DNA from: Hippea jasoniae
GTDB taxonomy: Bacteria > Campylobacterota_A > Desulfurellia > Desulfurellales > Hippeaceae
Length of the DNA: 64,000 nt
Assembly: GCF_000744435.1 (NCBI RefSeq)
Contig: NZ_JQLX01000013.1
Span: forward strand, 124,001-188,000
Direction of reading: 5' to 3'
Part shown: piece after piece, positions 53,466 to 61,970 of the stretch
Position numbering within the stretch: position 1 is the stretch's first letter
How the letters are laid out: each line of letters opens with the position of its first letter
Translations under genes and position numbers: made by a program
Notes under the pieces: generated by a model
What the model saw: the letters and a program-made list of their open reading frames with translations, nothing else
Databases searched by the model: none
Told to the model about the DNA's origin: nothing

Positions 53466-54050
53466 TTAATAGTTTATACTAACATAATATACGTTTGGCT
53501 GTGTACCTTTTTCCTCTTGAAATCTCCATACTTTTTTTGCATCTTTCAATAGTTTGTAGACTTTTGAGTTTTCGTCGTTTAGGTCTCCAAAGTTTCTTGC
53601 CTCTCCCACACAAGTTGCAACGCAAGCTGGTTCTAATCCGTTACTTATTCTTGGTAGGCAGAATGTGCATTTATCAACAGAACCTATATCTTCATTGTAA
53701 TATCTTGCATTGTAGGGACATGCCTCCATGCAGGCTTTACATCCTATGCATTTTGATGGATCCACAAGAACAATTCCATCTTCCTCTCTTTTAAAACTTG
53801 CACCTGTTGGACAAACATCTACACAGGGAGCATTATCGCAATGGTTGCATAAGATTGGCAGAAATACAACCTTTGGGGTTTCGTTTTCATCATATTCAAC
53901 CTCTAAAACCTCTGTTCTAAACATCTCTTTGTTTATGGGTACATTCCATTCTTCCTTGCAAGCTGCATAACATGCCATGCACCCCAAACATCTATCCTGC
54001 ACAATAACCATTGCATATCTGTGTTGTCTTTTTTGATTTTTTTCACTCAT
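53466..54050 (-). CDS. Four-cluster ferredoxin subunit of a molybdopterin oxidoreductase (PsrB/PhsB-like)
   Basis: A 194-residue protein with sixteen Cys in four groups: C21, C24, C27 and C31 (CLGCMACYAAC), CNHCDNAPCVDVC, CIGCKACMEAC, and CTFC with CVATC. This binds four [4Fe-4S] clusters that carry electrons between the membrane subunit and the molybdenum site. No own signal peptide, as usual for partners exported with the Tat-bearing catalytic subunit. It lies 4 bases after the catalytic gene. Confidence 0.94.
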   Translation of the reverse strand: MSEKNQKRQHRYAMVIVQDRCLGCMACYAACKEEWNVPINKEMFRTEVLEVEYDENETPKVVFLPILCNHCDNAPCVDVCPTGASFKREEDGIVLVDPSKCIGCKACMEACPYNARYYNEDIGSVDKCTFCLPRISNGLEPACVATCVGEARNFGDLNDENSKVYKLLKDAKKVWRFQEEKGTQPNVYYVSINY

Positions 54051-54054
54051 AGGC

Positions 54055-56361
54055 TCAACTCCTGACTTTGGTAATTTTTACAAATGAATTATTAAAAGCA
54101 GCGGCACCACTGATGGGGTCCACACCATCACTACACAGCTGTGCATCAGATATTCCTTTTTTGTAAGCGACATCTAAGAATTTTGATATATGACCAAAAC
54201 CGTGAGCAATAAATAGACAACCCTCTTTTATTCTGTTGGTTATTTTTACTCCGACTACAGGACTTTTAACGCCGGTTTTTGGATTTGATAAAACTACTTT
54301 ACTTTTTTCAGTCAAACCTAATCTTTCCGCATCCTTTTTGTTTATCCATACTTCATTTTTACCATACAATTCAGCAAGCAGTTTATTGTTTTGAGTTCTT
54401 GCATGGGTATGGACTGGAACTCTACCAAACAACAACCTGAAAAGAGATTTATCTTCGATGCTAACGGGGGGTATGTATTTTGGTAATGGATAATATGCAT
54501 CACCCTTTTCTTTGTATAGTTTCTCAAGTTTTGTTGAGTAAAGCTCAATTTTACCGCTTGGCGTTTTGAAAGTTAGTTTTTTGCCGCTTGCCTGCGGATA
54601 TGGATCGGTTCCCTCAAAAACTATAACGCCTTTTTCTTCTAACTCTTTTTTTAGTTTGGATGGAAGCTTGGATAGAATTTTTTCAGTTCTTTCTTTAACT
54701 GTTTCTTTAAAATATTTCCCCAACCCCAATCTATCAGCAATTCCTTTGGCTATATCCCATGAAACCTTTGTGTCAAATAATGGTTTAACAGCTGGTTCTC
54801 TTATTGCTATAAATGGATATGCGTCTTTCTGAATGTGGGGTAGGTCGTATCTCTCAAGATAGGTAGATTCTGGAAGAATTATATCAGCATACATGCTTGT
54901 GTCGTTAGGAATTATGTCTATATCGACTATTAGTTCAAGCTTATTTAATACTTCTTCTGTTAATCTGTTAACGCCTATTGCGGAAGATGAAATCGGGTTT
55001 GTTCCATATATAATCCATGCTTTAATTGGATATGGTTTGGCTGTTCTTGTTGCTTCAATAATGCCGTTTTCTCTGCCCAGAGATTTTGGTGCCAGCGGAT
55101 ATTCACTGCCTGCTCCATCGGCTCTTTCTTCGTTTACCAAAGGTGGCTCATCTTCTTTCGGTGGCCTAAAGGGTACCTTGATTATTTCGCAATCGTTGGA
55201 ATTATACTGCTCTTCAATGTATGCAAATTTATCTCTCACCCATATACCACCTGGTACACCCCAGTTACCAGCTAAGGCATTCAAGATTGCAATAGCTCTT
55301 GATGTTTGTGTATCGTTGCCGTATCTTGAAAATCTTCTTGGAGGTACAGCCAAAACATTTGGAGCATTTTCAGCGTATTCCCAGGCTATTTTTTCTATCA
55401 GTTTTGCGCTTATGCCAGTTTCTGCTTCAGCCCACTCAGGTGTATACTGTTTTACAAAATTAGATAGCTGTCCAAAGCCTATACAGTATTTGTCAACAAA
55501 ATCCATATTTACAAGTTGATCTCTAATTAAAACATGAATTAAAGATAGTATTAAAGCAAGGTCTGTACCAGGATTTATTTGTAACCACTTGTAAGCTTTG
55601 GCGGCTGTTTCTGAAAATCTTGGGTCAACATATACAAGTTTGCCACCTCGTGAGATGCCCTCTATTAAATCTTCTGCCTCTCTTACCTGTAGTGCCCCTA
55701 AAATATTTCTTCCAAACGATATTATATATTTTGAGTTTTTAAAATCGAATGTGGAATGCCCGGATACACCTGTGCCGTATGTTAATACCCATCCTACTTC
55801 TCTTGAACCCATGCACTGTGAGTATGCGGGTATTATTATATTAGGTGTGCCTAAAGCTTTAGAAAGAATGATAAAAGGTTCTTCGCCTGTACCATGTAAA
55901 AAACTTGCTATGCTTTTTGATGAGTATTTTCGTTGAATAAATTTTAGTTTATCGGCTATATAATCAAATGCTTCTTTCCAGCTGACTTTTTTGAACTTTC
56001 CTTCGCCTCTTTTACCCACTCTCATCATAGGGTATTTTAGTCTATTTGGGTCATAGAGGGTATAGATGCCTGCGTTGCCTTTAGCGCATAGATAACCACG
56101 GTTGTTGGGGTTATGTGGGTTGCCTTCTAATTTATGCACTATACCGTTTCTGGTATATGCTATAACACCACAATTCCAAAAACACATTTCGCAAAAATTA
56201 AAGCTTTTCTTTCCTCTATCGTAGGTTACGATTTTTTCTTCATAGCTCTTGGTTTTGGATGATGCGATGCTGTTGCTGTTTAAAGCACTAAGACCAATTA
56301 TAGCCGAGCCCCCGACTACAGCTGTCTTAATAAAAGCCCTTCTTGAAATATTTTTAGCCAT
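54055..56361 (-). CDS. Molybdopterin oxidoreductase catalytic subunit, polysulfide/thiosulfate reductase type
   Basis: A 768-residue member of the DMSO reductase family. The Tat signal is SRRAFIK (R7-R8). C57, C60, C64 and C92 (C-x2-C-x3-C-x27-C) hold one [4Fe-4S] cluster. C183 in SQCMGSREVG is the likely molybdenum ligand, as in PsrA/PhsA. GALQVREAEDLIEG and GGKLVYVDPRFSETA agree with that branch. With NrfD and ferredoxin subunits it should reduce polysulfide, sulfur or thiosulfate at the periplasmic side. Arsenate or selenium oxyanions cannot be ruled out from sequence. A strong GGAGGAGG site precedes it. Confidence 0.92.
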   Translation of the reverse strand: MAKNISRRAFIKTAVVGGSAIIGLSALNSNSIASSKTKSYEEKIVTYDRGKKSFNFCEMCFWNCGVIAYTRNGIVHKLEGNPHNPNNRGYLCAKGNAGIYTLYDPNRLKYPMMRVGKRGEGKFKKVSWKEAFDYIADKLKFIQRKYSSKSIASFLHGTGEEPFIILSKALGTPNIIIPAYSQCMGSREVGWVLTYGTGVSGHSTFDFKNSKYIISFGRNILGALQVREAEDLIEGISRGGKLVYVDPRFSETAAKAYKWLQINPGTDLALILSLIHVLIRDQLVNMDFVDKYCIGFGQLSNFVKQYTPEWAEAETGISAKLIEKIAWEYAENAPNVLAVPPRRFSRYGNDTQTSRAIAILNALAGNWGVPGGIWVRDKFAYIEEQYNSNDCEIIKVPFRPPKEDEPPLVNEERADGAGSEYPLAPKSLGRENGIIEATRTAKPYPIKAWIIYGTNPISSSAIGVNRLTEEVLNKLELIVDIDIIPNDTSMYADIILPESTYLERYDLPHIQKDAYPFIAIREPAVKPLFDTKVSWDIAKGIADRLGLGKYFKETVKERTEKILSKLPSKLKKELEEKGVIVFEGTDPYPQASGKKLTFKTPSGKIELYSTKLEKLYKEKGDAYYPLPKYIPPVSIEDKSLFRLLFGRVPVHTHARTQNNKLLAELYGKNEVWINKKDAERLGLTEKSKVVLSNPKTGVKSPVVGVKITNRIKEGCLFIAHGFGHISKFLDVAYKKGISDAQLCSDGVDPISGAAAFNNSFVKITKVRS

Positions 56362-57514
56362 GATTTTCCTCCTCCAAATGAAGAATGCGGCTACCTATAG
56401 TGTAAACCAAACCCATTACACCTACTGCAGAAATAAATAAAGTGATCTCTGCAATAGAGGGCATGTATGAGAGAACTTCTTTGTGCGGAAAGTATATAGA
56501 ATTTACCGGTATTAGTTGACCAGCTACTACTGTATCATATCTAAAGAAGAAAATACCAATAATAACGCATATTGAAGATATCAATGATAAATATGTAGAT
56601 TTAAATCTTCCCCACAGAAGCAAAGCAAAAGGTGTAATTATACCTAAAAGAATTTCAAAGAAGTAAAAATTAAAACTTAATTTTCCTGCAAATAGCTGTT
56701 TTGCTGCCTCATAAGTCATTGGCTCTTTGCCGTAGATCAAAGTTACACTTCTCCAGATTTTTGCAAAGATTATCATGAGTAAAACTATTAATAAGGTTTT
56801 GGAAAATGTTTTGAGTGTAATTGCGAATGTTTCGTCACTTAATTCTTTTCTATTTACAAGCAACAATATAATCGCAAATGCAGCACCAAGTGCAACTGCG
56901 GATAGGATAAAAAACATCGGTATAAAAGGACCGTACCAGAACGGCCTTGCTATATTCGCAGAAAATACGAAACCCATATTACTATATGCAGAAATTCCCA
57001 CTATGAATCCTAATATACTTGCTATAAATGTTAATTTTTCTTTGTTTGCAAGTAAAAGAAATACTTCTACTATCAATATTGGTAACTCCATTGCATACAA
57101 AACCGACATCCACCATATAGGTGATTTCCAATGAAATGGAACTATGTTGGTTACAAACCTAAGTATCTGAAGTCTGAATGGTCCCCCAAGGTCCCAAAAG
57201 ATTATAAAAAAGCCAGCCAAAAGGGCGCTTAGTGCAGTCCACATCATTTTTCTACTTAAAACATGGAAATTTTCAAAACCAAAAAGATGACCAAAAGCTG
57301 CCAATAGAGAAAGTCCTGTAGTTATACCAACGAAAAAGGAGTATCCTATTATCAATAAGCCCCATGATATTTCTCTGCTTACACCATAAGAGGCTTCCTG
57401 GCCCTTAAAGAACACAAGAGCCATTCCTATAAAACCCACTGCAAATAGCAGTAGATAAAACACCATCCAACCGGTAATTTTGAAATCTTTCTTTATTATT
57501 TCTCCCTTTGTCAT
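56354..57514 (-). CDS. NrfD/PsrC-type quinone-interacting membrane subunit
   Basis: A 386-residue protein with ten membrane helices, starting at about 15-36 and ending near 360-380. It belongs to the NrfD/PsrC family that anchors molybdoenzymes and exchanges electrons with menaquinone without haem. No His ligand pairs for b haem are seen. It precedes the catalytic gene (8-base overlap), an order different from the common A-B-C order. AAGGAGG is placed well before the ATG. Confidence 0.92.
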   Translation of the reverse strand: MTKGEIIKKDFKITGWMVFYLLLFAVGFIGMALVFFKGQEASYGVSREISWGLLIIGYSFFVGITTGLSLLAAFGHLFGFENFHVLSRKMMWTALSALLAGFFIIFWDLGGPFRLQILRFVTNIVPFHWKSPIWWMSVLYAMELPILIVEVFLLLANKEKLTFIASILGFIVGISAYSNMGFVFSANIARPFWYGPFIPMFFILSAVALGAAFAIILLLVNRKELSDETFAITLKTFSKTLLIVLLMIIFAKIWRSVTLIYGKEPMTYEAAKQLFAGKLSFNFYFFEILLGIITPFALLLWGRFKSTYLSLISSICVIIGIFFFRYDTVVAGQLIPVNSIYFPHKEVLSYMPSIAEITLFISAVGVMGLVYTIGSRILHLEEENHG

Positions 57515-58029
57515 GTATCCTCCTTCAAAAACTCAGATGTTTGTTTGATTATACATTGAGCCAATTCATAATACAGAACGCTTTCATTTTTAAGGCATGT
57601 CATAAACTTTTCTACCCAAGATAGATGAATTTTACAAAATAGTTTAGCCTCTTTTAATTGATTGGCCTCCAAAAGTAAAGAGATAAACGCAAGCTCGATA
57701 GATATATGATCGGGGGGTAGTTTGATTTCGTCCTGATTTACTGTATATCCGCACTTACTGTAGAAGTCTACAACATCAACTACTCTGTTTGACATTAGCC
57801 TTCTATCGTACCAGTAGGATTCATACGGGACACACTTTACTCCGTTTCTGTTGACATCAAAAGTTGCAATATAGTGAGATACTATTTCATCCAAGCTGAG
57901 ATTTGATAGAGTGCTGTAGAGCTTTTTTAGAGATGGACATAAAGTTGAAATTTCCCTAAAGCTATCAATAAAAGAATCATCTGGATAGCTATATAAATCT
58001 GCCAGTAGAGAAAACATCTTTGCTTTCAT
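57511..58029 (-). CDS. TorD-family chaperone for the molybdoenzyme
   Basis: A 172-residue all-helical protein with the TorD/DmsD pattern: LADLYSYPDDSFIDSFREI, YIATFDVNRNGVKCVPYESYWYDRR, and LPPDHISIELAFISLLLE with the PPDHI motif. Such proteins bind the Tat signal of the catalytic subunit and hold it until the cofactor is in. The start at 58029 has no ribosome site and lies only 19 bases beyond the terminator hairpin of the upstream gene. Confidence 0.9.
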   Translation of the reverse strand: MKAKMFSLLADLYSYPDDSFIDSFREISTLCPSLKKLYSTLSNLSLDEIVSHYIATFDVNRNGVKCVPYESYWYDRRLMSNRVVDVVDFYSKCGYTVNQDEIKLPPDHISIELAFISLLLEANQLKEAKLFCKIHLSWVEKFMTCLKNESVLYYELAQCIIKQTSEFLKEDT

Positions 58030-58047
58030 AATATATTACTTTAATAT

Positions 58048-58081
58048 AAAAAAAGAGCCTTCTTTCGAAGGCTCTTTTTTT
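58048..58081 (-). terminator. Intrinsic terminator after the rhodanese gene
   Basis: On the minus strand GAGCCTTC, loop GAAA, GAAGGCTC, then seven T; flanking A and T runs extend the stem to about 15 pairs. The GNRA loop and T run point to the minus strand. The rhodanese stop codon lies on its base. It should end most transcripts before torD. Confidence 0.85.
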
Positions 58082-58535
58082 ATTCTGCTGCCTTACCTAA
58101 ACCCTTAGGTTCACCTTTTTCTATAGGTAGTCCAGCTTTTTTCCAAGCAAGGAAACCACCTTTTAAGTTGTATGCCTTATAACCCAACTGAACCATATCG
58201 TATGTTGATATTGAGCCTCTTCCACCTGTTTTGCAGTAGACAATATAGGTTTTACTCTTATCTGGAAACCATTTTAATGCTTTAAAATCCAGTAAGCCTC
58301 TGGGTGCCCAAATAGCATGAGGAATATGTCCTTTTTTATATTCCACATAACTTCTCACATCAACAAATACAACACCTTTCATTTCATAGGCTTTTTGCGG
58401 TGTTACCTGTTCAATGTGTTGCCTTGCAATCTTGATTTTCTTTGTTGAAACCGGAGTACCTGCAATTGAGGTAGCCGAAAAAGTTACTGTTGTTGCAATC
58501 GCCAGCAAAACACCTTTTAAAGCCGCTCTTTTCAT
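58080..58535 (-). CDS. Periplasmic single-domain rhodanese
   Basis: A 151-residue protein with a signal peptide (hydrophobic core 8-22, cleavage near SIAG) and one rhodanese domain. The active-site loop is C101-KTGGRGS, and FVDVRSYVEYKKGHIPHAIWAP marks the fold. The location and neighbourhood recall the Sud polysulfide-carrier of sulfur-respiring bacteria, which delivers polysulfide sulfur to the reductase. It has the strongest regulatory signals in the window: a CRP-type site and -10 upstream and a terminator downstream. Good AGGAGGTGA site. Confidence 0.9.
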   Translation of the reverse strand: MKRAALKGVLLAIATTVTFSATSIAGTPVSTKKIKIARQHIEQVTPQKAYEMKGVVFVDVRSYVEYKKGHIPHAIWAPRGLLDFKALKWFPDKSKTYIVYCKTGGRGSISTYDMVQLGYKAYNLKGGFLAWKKAGLPIEKGEPKGLGKAAE

Positions 58536-58563
58536 ACTTCACCTCCTAAATAAATTTGCTATG

Positions 58564-58569
58564 ATTATG
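58564..58569 (-). promoter_or_regulatory. Possible -10 element of the rhodanese promoter
   Basis: CATAAT on the minus strand, about 28 bases before the rhodanese start codon. It puts +1 near 58557 and the CRP-type site centre (58601.5) at about -42 to -44. No good -35 hexamer is present, as expected for a promoter that needs an activator. Confidence 0.5.
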
Positions 58570-58593
58570 ATAGTTGAAATGAATTTAGAAAGC

Positions 58594-58609
58594 TGTGATT
58601 TGAATCACA
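58594..58609 (-). promoter_or_regulatory. CRP-family operator TGTGA-N6-TCACA
   Basis: The 16 bases read TGTGATTTGAATCACA: two perfect 7-base arms around a 2-base centre. This is the exact CRP consensus core. It stands between the regulator stop (58614) and the rhodanese start (58535). The adjacent regulator has the matching Arg-Glu-Thr-Val-x-Arg recognition helix. Confidence 0.75.
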
Positions 58610-58613
58610 ATGA

Positions 58614-59276
58614 TTATACTAAAAAAGATTTTATTCTGTTTAAGTCAGTAAGAAGTATCTTTTTGTTTTTTGTTTTTATTAATCCTTCTTTTTTTAGTTT
58701 GGCTATGATTCTGCACACTGTTTCTCTACATAATCCGCTTAAAGATGCTATTTCATTTTGATTGAGGTTGACGATAAATCCATCTTCTGCTTTACATAGA
58801 TTGTCTGGATTGTTCAATATTTCCAAGATTCTTTGTTCTGGATTGTTTAAAACTATACTATGCAATAACTTTGATTTATATACAAATCTTTTAGATAAAA
58901 TTTCAAAGATATTTTCCTGAATTATGGGGTATTTTTTAAATAGAAACTTCAGATCCTTTAAATTAAAGTAGGCTATTTGAGATGGTTGAATTGTTTTTGC
59001 TGTCGAAATTGCCTCACCTATTGTTAAAGCAGCCAAACAAAAAGCTTGATAGGGACGTATATACCATATTGTTAATTTCTTTCCTTCACTACTAAATTTT
59101 GAAATCTCTACTTTTCCGCTTAATAAAATGGGTAAAAATTTAATTTTATCTCCTTCTAAGAAAATTATGTTGTTTTTTTCTATTACTTTGTAATGCAAAT
59201 AATGCGCAATATTTGTTATATATTGATTTGTTAATCCTTTAAAAATGTCTATTTTTCTGTAATTCTCAAGACTCAT
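58614..59276 (-). CDS. CRP/FNR-family transcription regulator
   Basis: A 220-residue regulator with an N-terminal cyclic-nucleotide-type beta-roll (residues 15-115: LEGDKIKFLPILLSGKVEIS), a dimer helix and a winged helix (170-215: LNQNEIASLSGLCRETVCRI). R184, E185 and R189 correspond to the CRP residues that read TGTGA. The N-terminal Cys cluster of FNR is missing, so it does not sense oxygen by a [4Fe-4S] cluster in the usual way; Cys80, 161, 183 and 188 remain. It heads the respiratory block and probably activates the rhodanese promoter 5 bases after its stop. The effector is unknown. Confidence 0.88.
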   Translation of the reverse strand: MSLENYRKIDIFKGLTNQYITNIAHYLHYKVIEKNNIIFLEGDKIKFLPILLSGKVEISKFSSEGKKLTIWYIRPYQAFCLAALTIGEAISTAKTIQPSQIAYFNLKDLKFLFKKYPIIQENIFEILSKRFVYKSKLLHSIVLNNPEQRILEILNNPDNLCKAEDGFIVNLNQNEIASLSGLCRETVCRIIAKLKKEGLIKTKNKKILLTDLNRIKSFLV

Positions 59277-59293
59277 GGTTACCCTCCTTATAT

Positions 59294-59313
59294 TTCAATA
59301 TTATCAAATTGAA
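59294..59313. promoter_or_regulatory. Palindrome upstream of the CRP-family gene
   Basis: TTCAAT, 8 bases, ATTGAA: a 20-base inverted repeat about 18-37 bases before the regulator start codon. The position fits an operator or overlaps the core promoter. It does not match the CRP or FNR consensus. It could be chance in AT-rich DNA. Confidence 0.3.
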
Positions 59314-59374
59314 GTATGGTTTTCTATTGATTAGAAAATAATTGTGATATTAATTATCGAGCCAGAAAAGTAGA

Positions 59375-59403
59375 TTGAGAAACTTTTAAGAATATTTTAT
59401 ATT
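59375..59403 (+). promoter_or_regulatory. Sigma70 promoter for purL
   Basis: TTGAGA (59375-59380), 17 bases, TATATT (59398-59403). +1 near 59410 leaves a leader of about 64 bases to the ATG at 59474. No riboswitch-like fold is evident in it. Confidence 0.6.
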
Positions 59404-59473
59404 GAAATGTGATGGCTACATTGATTGATGCAAAAAAGAATGTTTATCATGTAAATAAAAGTTGGGGGGTATG

Positions 59474-61675
59474 ATGTCTGTATCTGATAAGCTGGAGAAA
59501 ATTGGTTTAACAAAGGAAGAGTATGAAATTTTAAAAAAACATTTATTGAGAGATCCCACCGATATTGAGTTAGATATAGCCTCTGCTATGTGGAGTGAAC
59601 ATTGTAGCTATAAATCATCAAAGCATTTTTTAAAGAAGCTGCCGACAAAGGGCAGGTATGTTGTAATTGGACCTGGTGAAAATGCAGGCGTTGTTGATAT
59701 AGGTGACGGGTTTGTAGCGGTTTTTAAGATGGAATCACACAACCATCCCAGTTTTATAGAGCCGTATCAGGGTGCAGCAACAGGTGTTGGAGGCATTTTA
59801 AGAGATATTTTTACAATGGGTGCAAGACCTGTTATGAACTTAGATGGTTTGTTTTTTGGCGATTTGAGTTATGAGAGAACACCTTTTTTGATTGATGGAG
59901 TTGTGAGAGGTGTTGGAGATTACGGCAATTGCGTGGGCGTGCCAACAATAGGCGGAATGACATTTTTTGATGAGTGTTATAACACAAACAACCTTGTTAA
60001 CGCTTTCTGTCTGGGTGTTGGTAGGAAGGATAAAATTTTTCTTGGTGTGGCAAAAGGCATAGGAAACCCTGTTTTCTATGTGGGTTCAAAAACAGGCAGG
60101 GACGGTATAGGTGGTGCCACAATGGCCTCTGCATCGTTTGATGAAAACTTTGAAGAAGAAAGGCCAGCTGTTCAGGTGGGAGACCCGTTTACCGAAAAGC
60201 TTTTGCTTGAGGCATGTCTTGAATTAATGGAAGAGGATGCGATTGAAGGTATTCAGGATATGGGTGCTGCAGGGTTGACTTCAAGCTCATTTGAGATGGC
60301 TGACAGAGGTGGTGTTGGTATTGATTTATACCTGGATAGAGTGCCTTTGAGAGAAAAGATGACGCCCTCTGAGATTATGCTATCTGAATCTCAGGAGCGT
60401 ATGCTGATTGTTGCAAAGAAAGGAAAAGAGGATAAAGTTAAAGAGATTTTTAAGAAATATTCACTTGATGCTGAAATAATAGGAGTTGTAACTGATAGAA
60501 AAAAGATAAGATTGTTTTTTAATAATGAAGTGGTAGCTGATATCGATGTTGAATTGATGACATCGAAGGCTCCTGTTTACAAAAGACCTACAAAGAAACC
60601 TGCATACCTAAATAATGTCGCCAATTTTGATTTTGAGATAATAAAACAACCATCTAATCTTAATGAACTTTTTATGCAAATGCTTAAAACAGCTGAGTTT
60701 TCCAATAAAAAACCGATTTATGAAAACTACGATTCTACCGTTCAAACAAATACGGTTATAAAACCAGGATCAGATGCTGCACTGATCCGTATAAAGGAAA
60801 CATCAAAGGGTGTGGCTGCAACTGTTGATGTAAATCCGCGATATGTTTATATTGACCCATACAAAGGAACTCAGTTGAGTTTTTTGGAGGCTTTTAGAAA
60901 CCTTATTTGTGTTGGTGCAAAACCTATAGCACTCACAGATTGTTTAAATTTTGGAAACCCAGAAAATCCTGAAATTATGTGGCAGTTTGAAAAGGCTTTG
61001 GATGGATTGGCTGTTGCATGCAGAACTTTGGATGTGCCTGTTGTCAGTGGCAATGTCAGCTTCTATAACGAAACAAACGGTAAAAATATTTATCCAACAC
61101 CATCAATCGGTATGGTAGGAATAGCAGAAAAACCATTCAATGCCCCAACTATTGGTTTTAAAAAAGAAGGCAGTAGTGTGTTTATGCTTGGAGATATTAT
61201 TGAAGGTGAGCTTGGAGGCTCTGCGTATTTGAAGTACACTACAAAAAAAACAGCTGGTAAGCTGCCAAGAATAGATTTTGATTTACATAAACGATTGATG
61301 GGTTTTATGCTTGAGGCGGTTGGTGAGGGAATTTTGCTTGCTGCTCATGATGTTTCAGAAGGAGGTATATTAAACTGCCTTGCTGAGATGTCTATGGCAG
61401 GCAACATGGGGGGAATATTTGACTTGCCGATTAAAGGAAGGGCTGATTTTTATCTATTTAGCGAAACCAGTGGCGTTATAGTTGTTGAATCCAATGATGA
61501 TGAGAGAGTATTGCAGCTTGCTAAAAACCATGGTGTAGAAATTAAAAAAATTGGTAGAACAACAGGAGAGAAGTTGATTATTAATGATATTGTAAATTTA
61601 GAGATTGAGAAAATGAAATCAGCCTCGCTTGAAGTTTTTAAAAATTTATGGGGGTATGAAGATGAATGTATTTGA
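59474..61675 (+). CDS. purL: Phosphoribosylformylglycinamidine synthase subunit PurL
   Basis: A 733-residue small-type PurL that makes FGAM from FGAR with ATP and ammonia delivered by PurQ/PurS. Motifs: [10 protein letters not shown] near the start, [59 protein letters not shown], and in the second half [22 protein letters not shown] and [10 protein letters not shown]. Two ATGs at 59471 and 59474 follow GGGGGG, and the second has better spacing. PurS and PurQ are not in this window. It overlaps the cupin gene by 14 bases. Confidence 0.96.
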   Translation: MSVSDKLEKIGLTKEEYEILKKHLLRDPTDIELDIASAMWSEHCSYKSSKHFLKKLPTKGRYVVIGPGENAGVVDIGDGFVAVFKMESHNHPSFIEPYQGAATGVGGILRDIFTMGARPVMNLDGLFFGDLSYERTPFLIDGVVRGVGDYGNCVGVPTIGGMTFFDECYNTNNLVNAFCLGVGRKDKIFLGVAKGIGNPVFYVGSKTGRDGIGGATMASASFDENFEEERPAVQVGDPFTEKLLLEACLELMEEDAIEGIQDMGAAGLTSSSFEMADRGGVGIDLYLDRVPLREKMTPSEIMLSESQERMLIVAKKGKEDKVKEIFKKYSLDAEIIGVVTDRKKIRLFFNNEVVADIDVELMTSKAPVYKRPTKKPAYLNNVANFDFEIIKQPSNLNELFMQMLKTAEFSNKKPIYENYDSTVQTNTVIKPGSDAALIRIKETSKGVAATVDVNPRYVYIDPYKGTQLSFLEAFRNLICVGAKPIALTDCLNFGNPENPEIMWQFEKALDGLAVACRTLDVPVVSGNVSFYNETNGKNIYPTPSIGMVGIAEKPFNAPTIGFKKEGSSVFMLGDIIEGELGGSAYLKYTTKKTAGKLPRIDFDLHKRLMGFMLEAVGEGILLAAHDVSEGGILNCLAEMSMAGNMGGIFDLPIKGRADFYLFSETSGVIVVESNDDERVLQLAKNHGVEIKKIGRTTGEKLIINDIVNLEIEKMKSASLEVFKNLWGYEDECI

Positions 61676-61970
61676 GGGAATTGAAATTGGTCAAAAAGGT
61701 GAAGAGATCATAGAAACAATTACAAAAAGTGAAAATGTTAAAATAGAAAGAATCGTTTCATACAACAGTTTTTCAAAAAAAGGGTTCTACTACGACAACG
61801 ATGAATATGAATTTGTAATTCTGCTATACGGTGAGGCAAAGCTATACCTCGAATCGAAGGGTATGGTAAAGCTAAAAAGCGGAGATTATATGATTATCGA
61901 GCCTCATGACAAACACAGCGTTGAATATACATCCAATCCTGCTGTCTGGCTATGCATTTATTATAAATGA
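61662..61970 (+). CDS. Cupin-domain protein
   Basis: A 102-residue single cupin. The second motif is visible: [18 protein letters not shown], with H residues for a metal, and the first half [16 protein letters not shown] lacks the usual HxH pair, with the motif-1 His replaced. So metal binding may be weak or altered. Function unknown. The start at 61662 lies inside purL with GGGGG seven bases upstream. It ends 4 bases inside uvrC. Confidence 0.75.
   Translation: MNVFEGIEIGQKGEEIIETITKSENVKIERIVSYNSFSKKGFYYDNDEYEFVILLYGEAKLYLESKGMVKLKSGDYMIIEPHDKHSVEYTSNPAVWLCIYYK

Noticed and set aside
54893-55519. 208-codon open frame on the plus strand inside the molybdoenzyme gene
   Set aside because: It is antisense to a well-conserved coding region, has no ribosome site and encodes Ser/Pro-rich sequence typical of shadow frames.
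59343-59360. Possible second CRP-type site (TGTGA with following TTATC)
   Set aside because: Only one half-site matches; the other half differs at most positions from TCACA.
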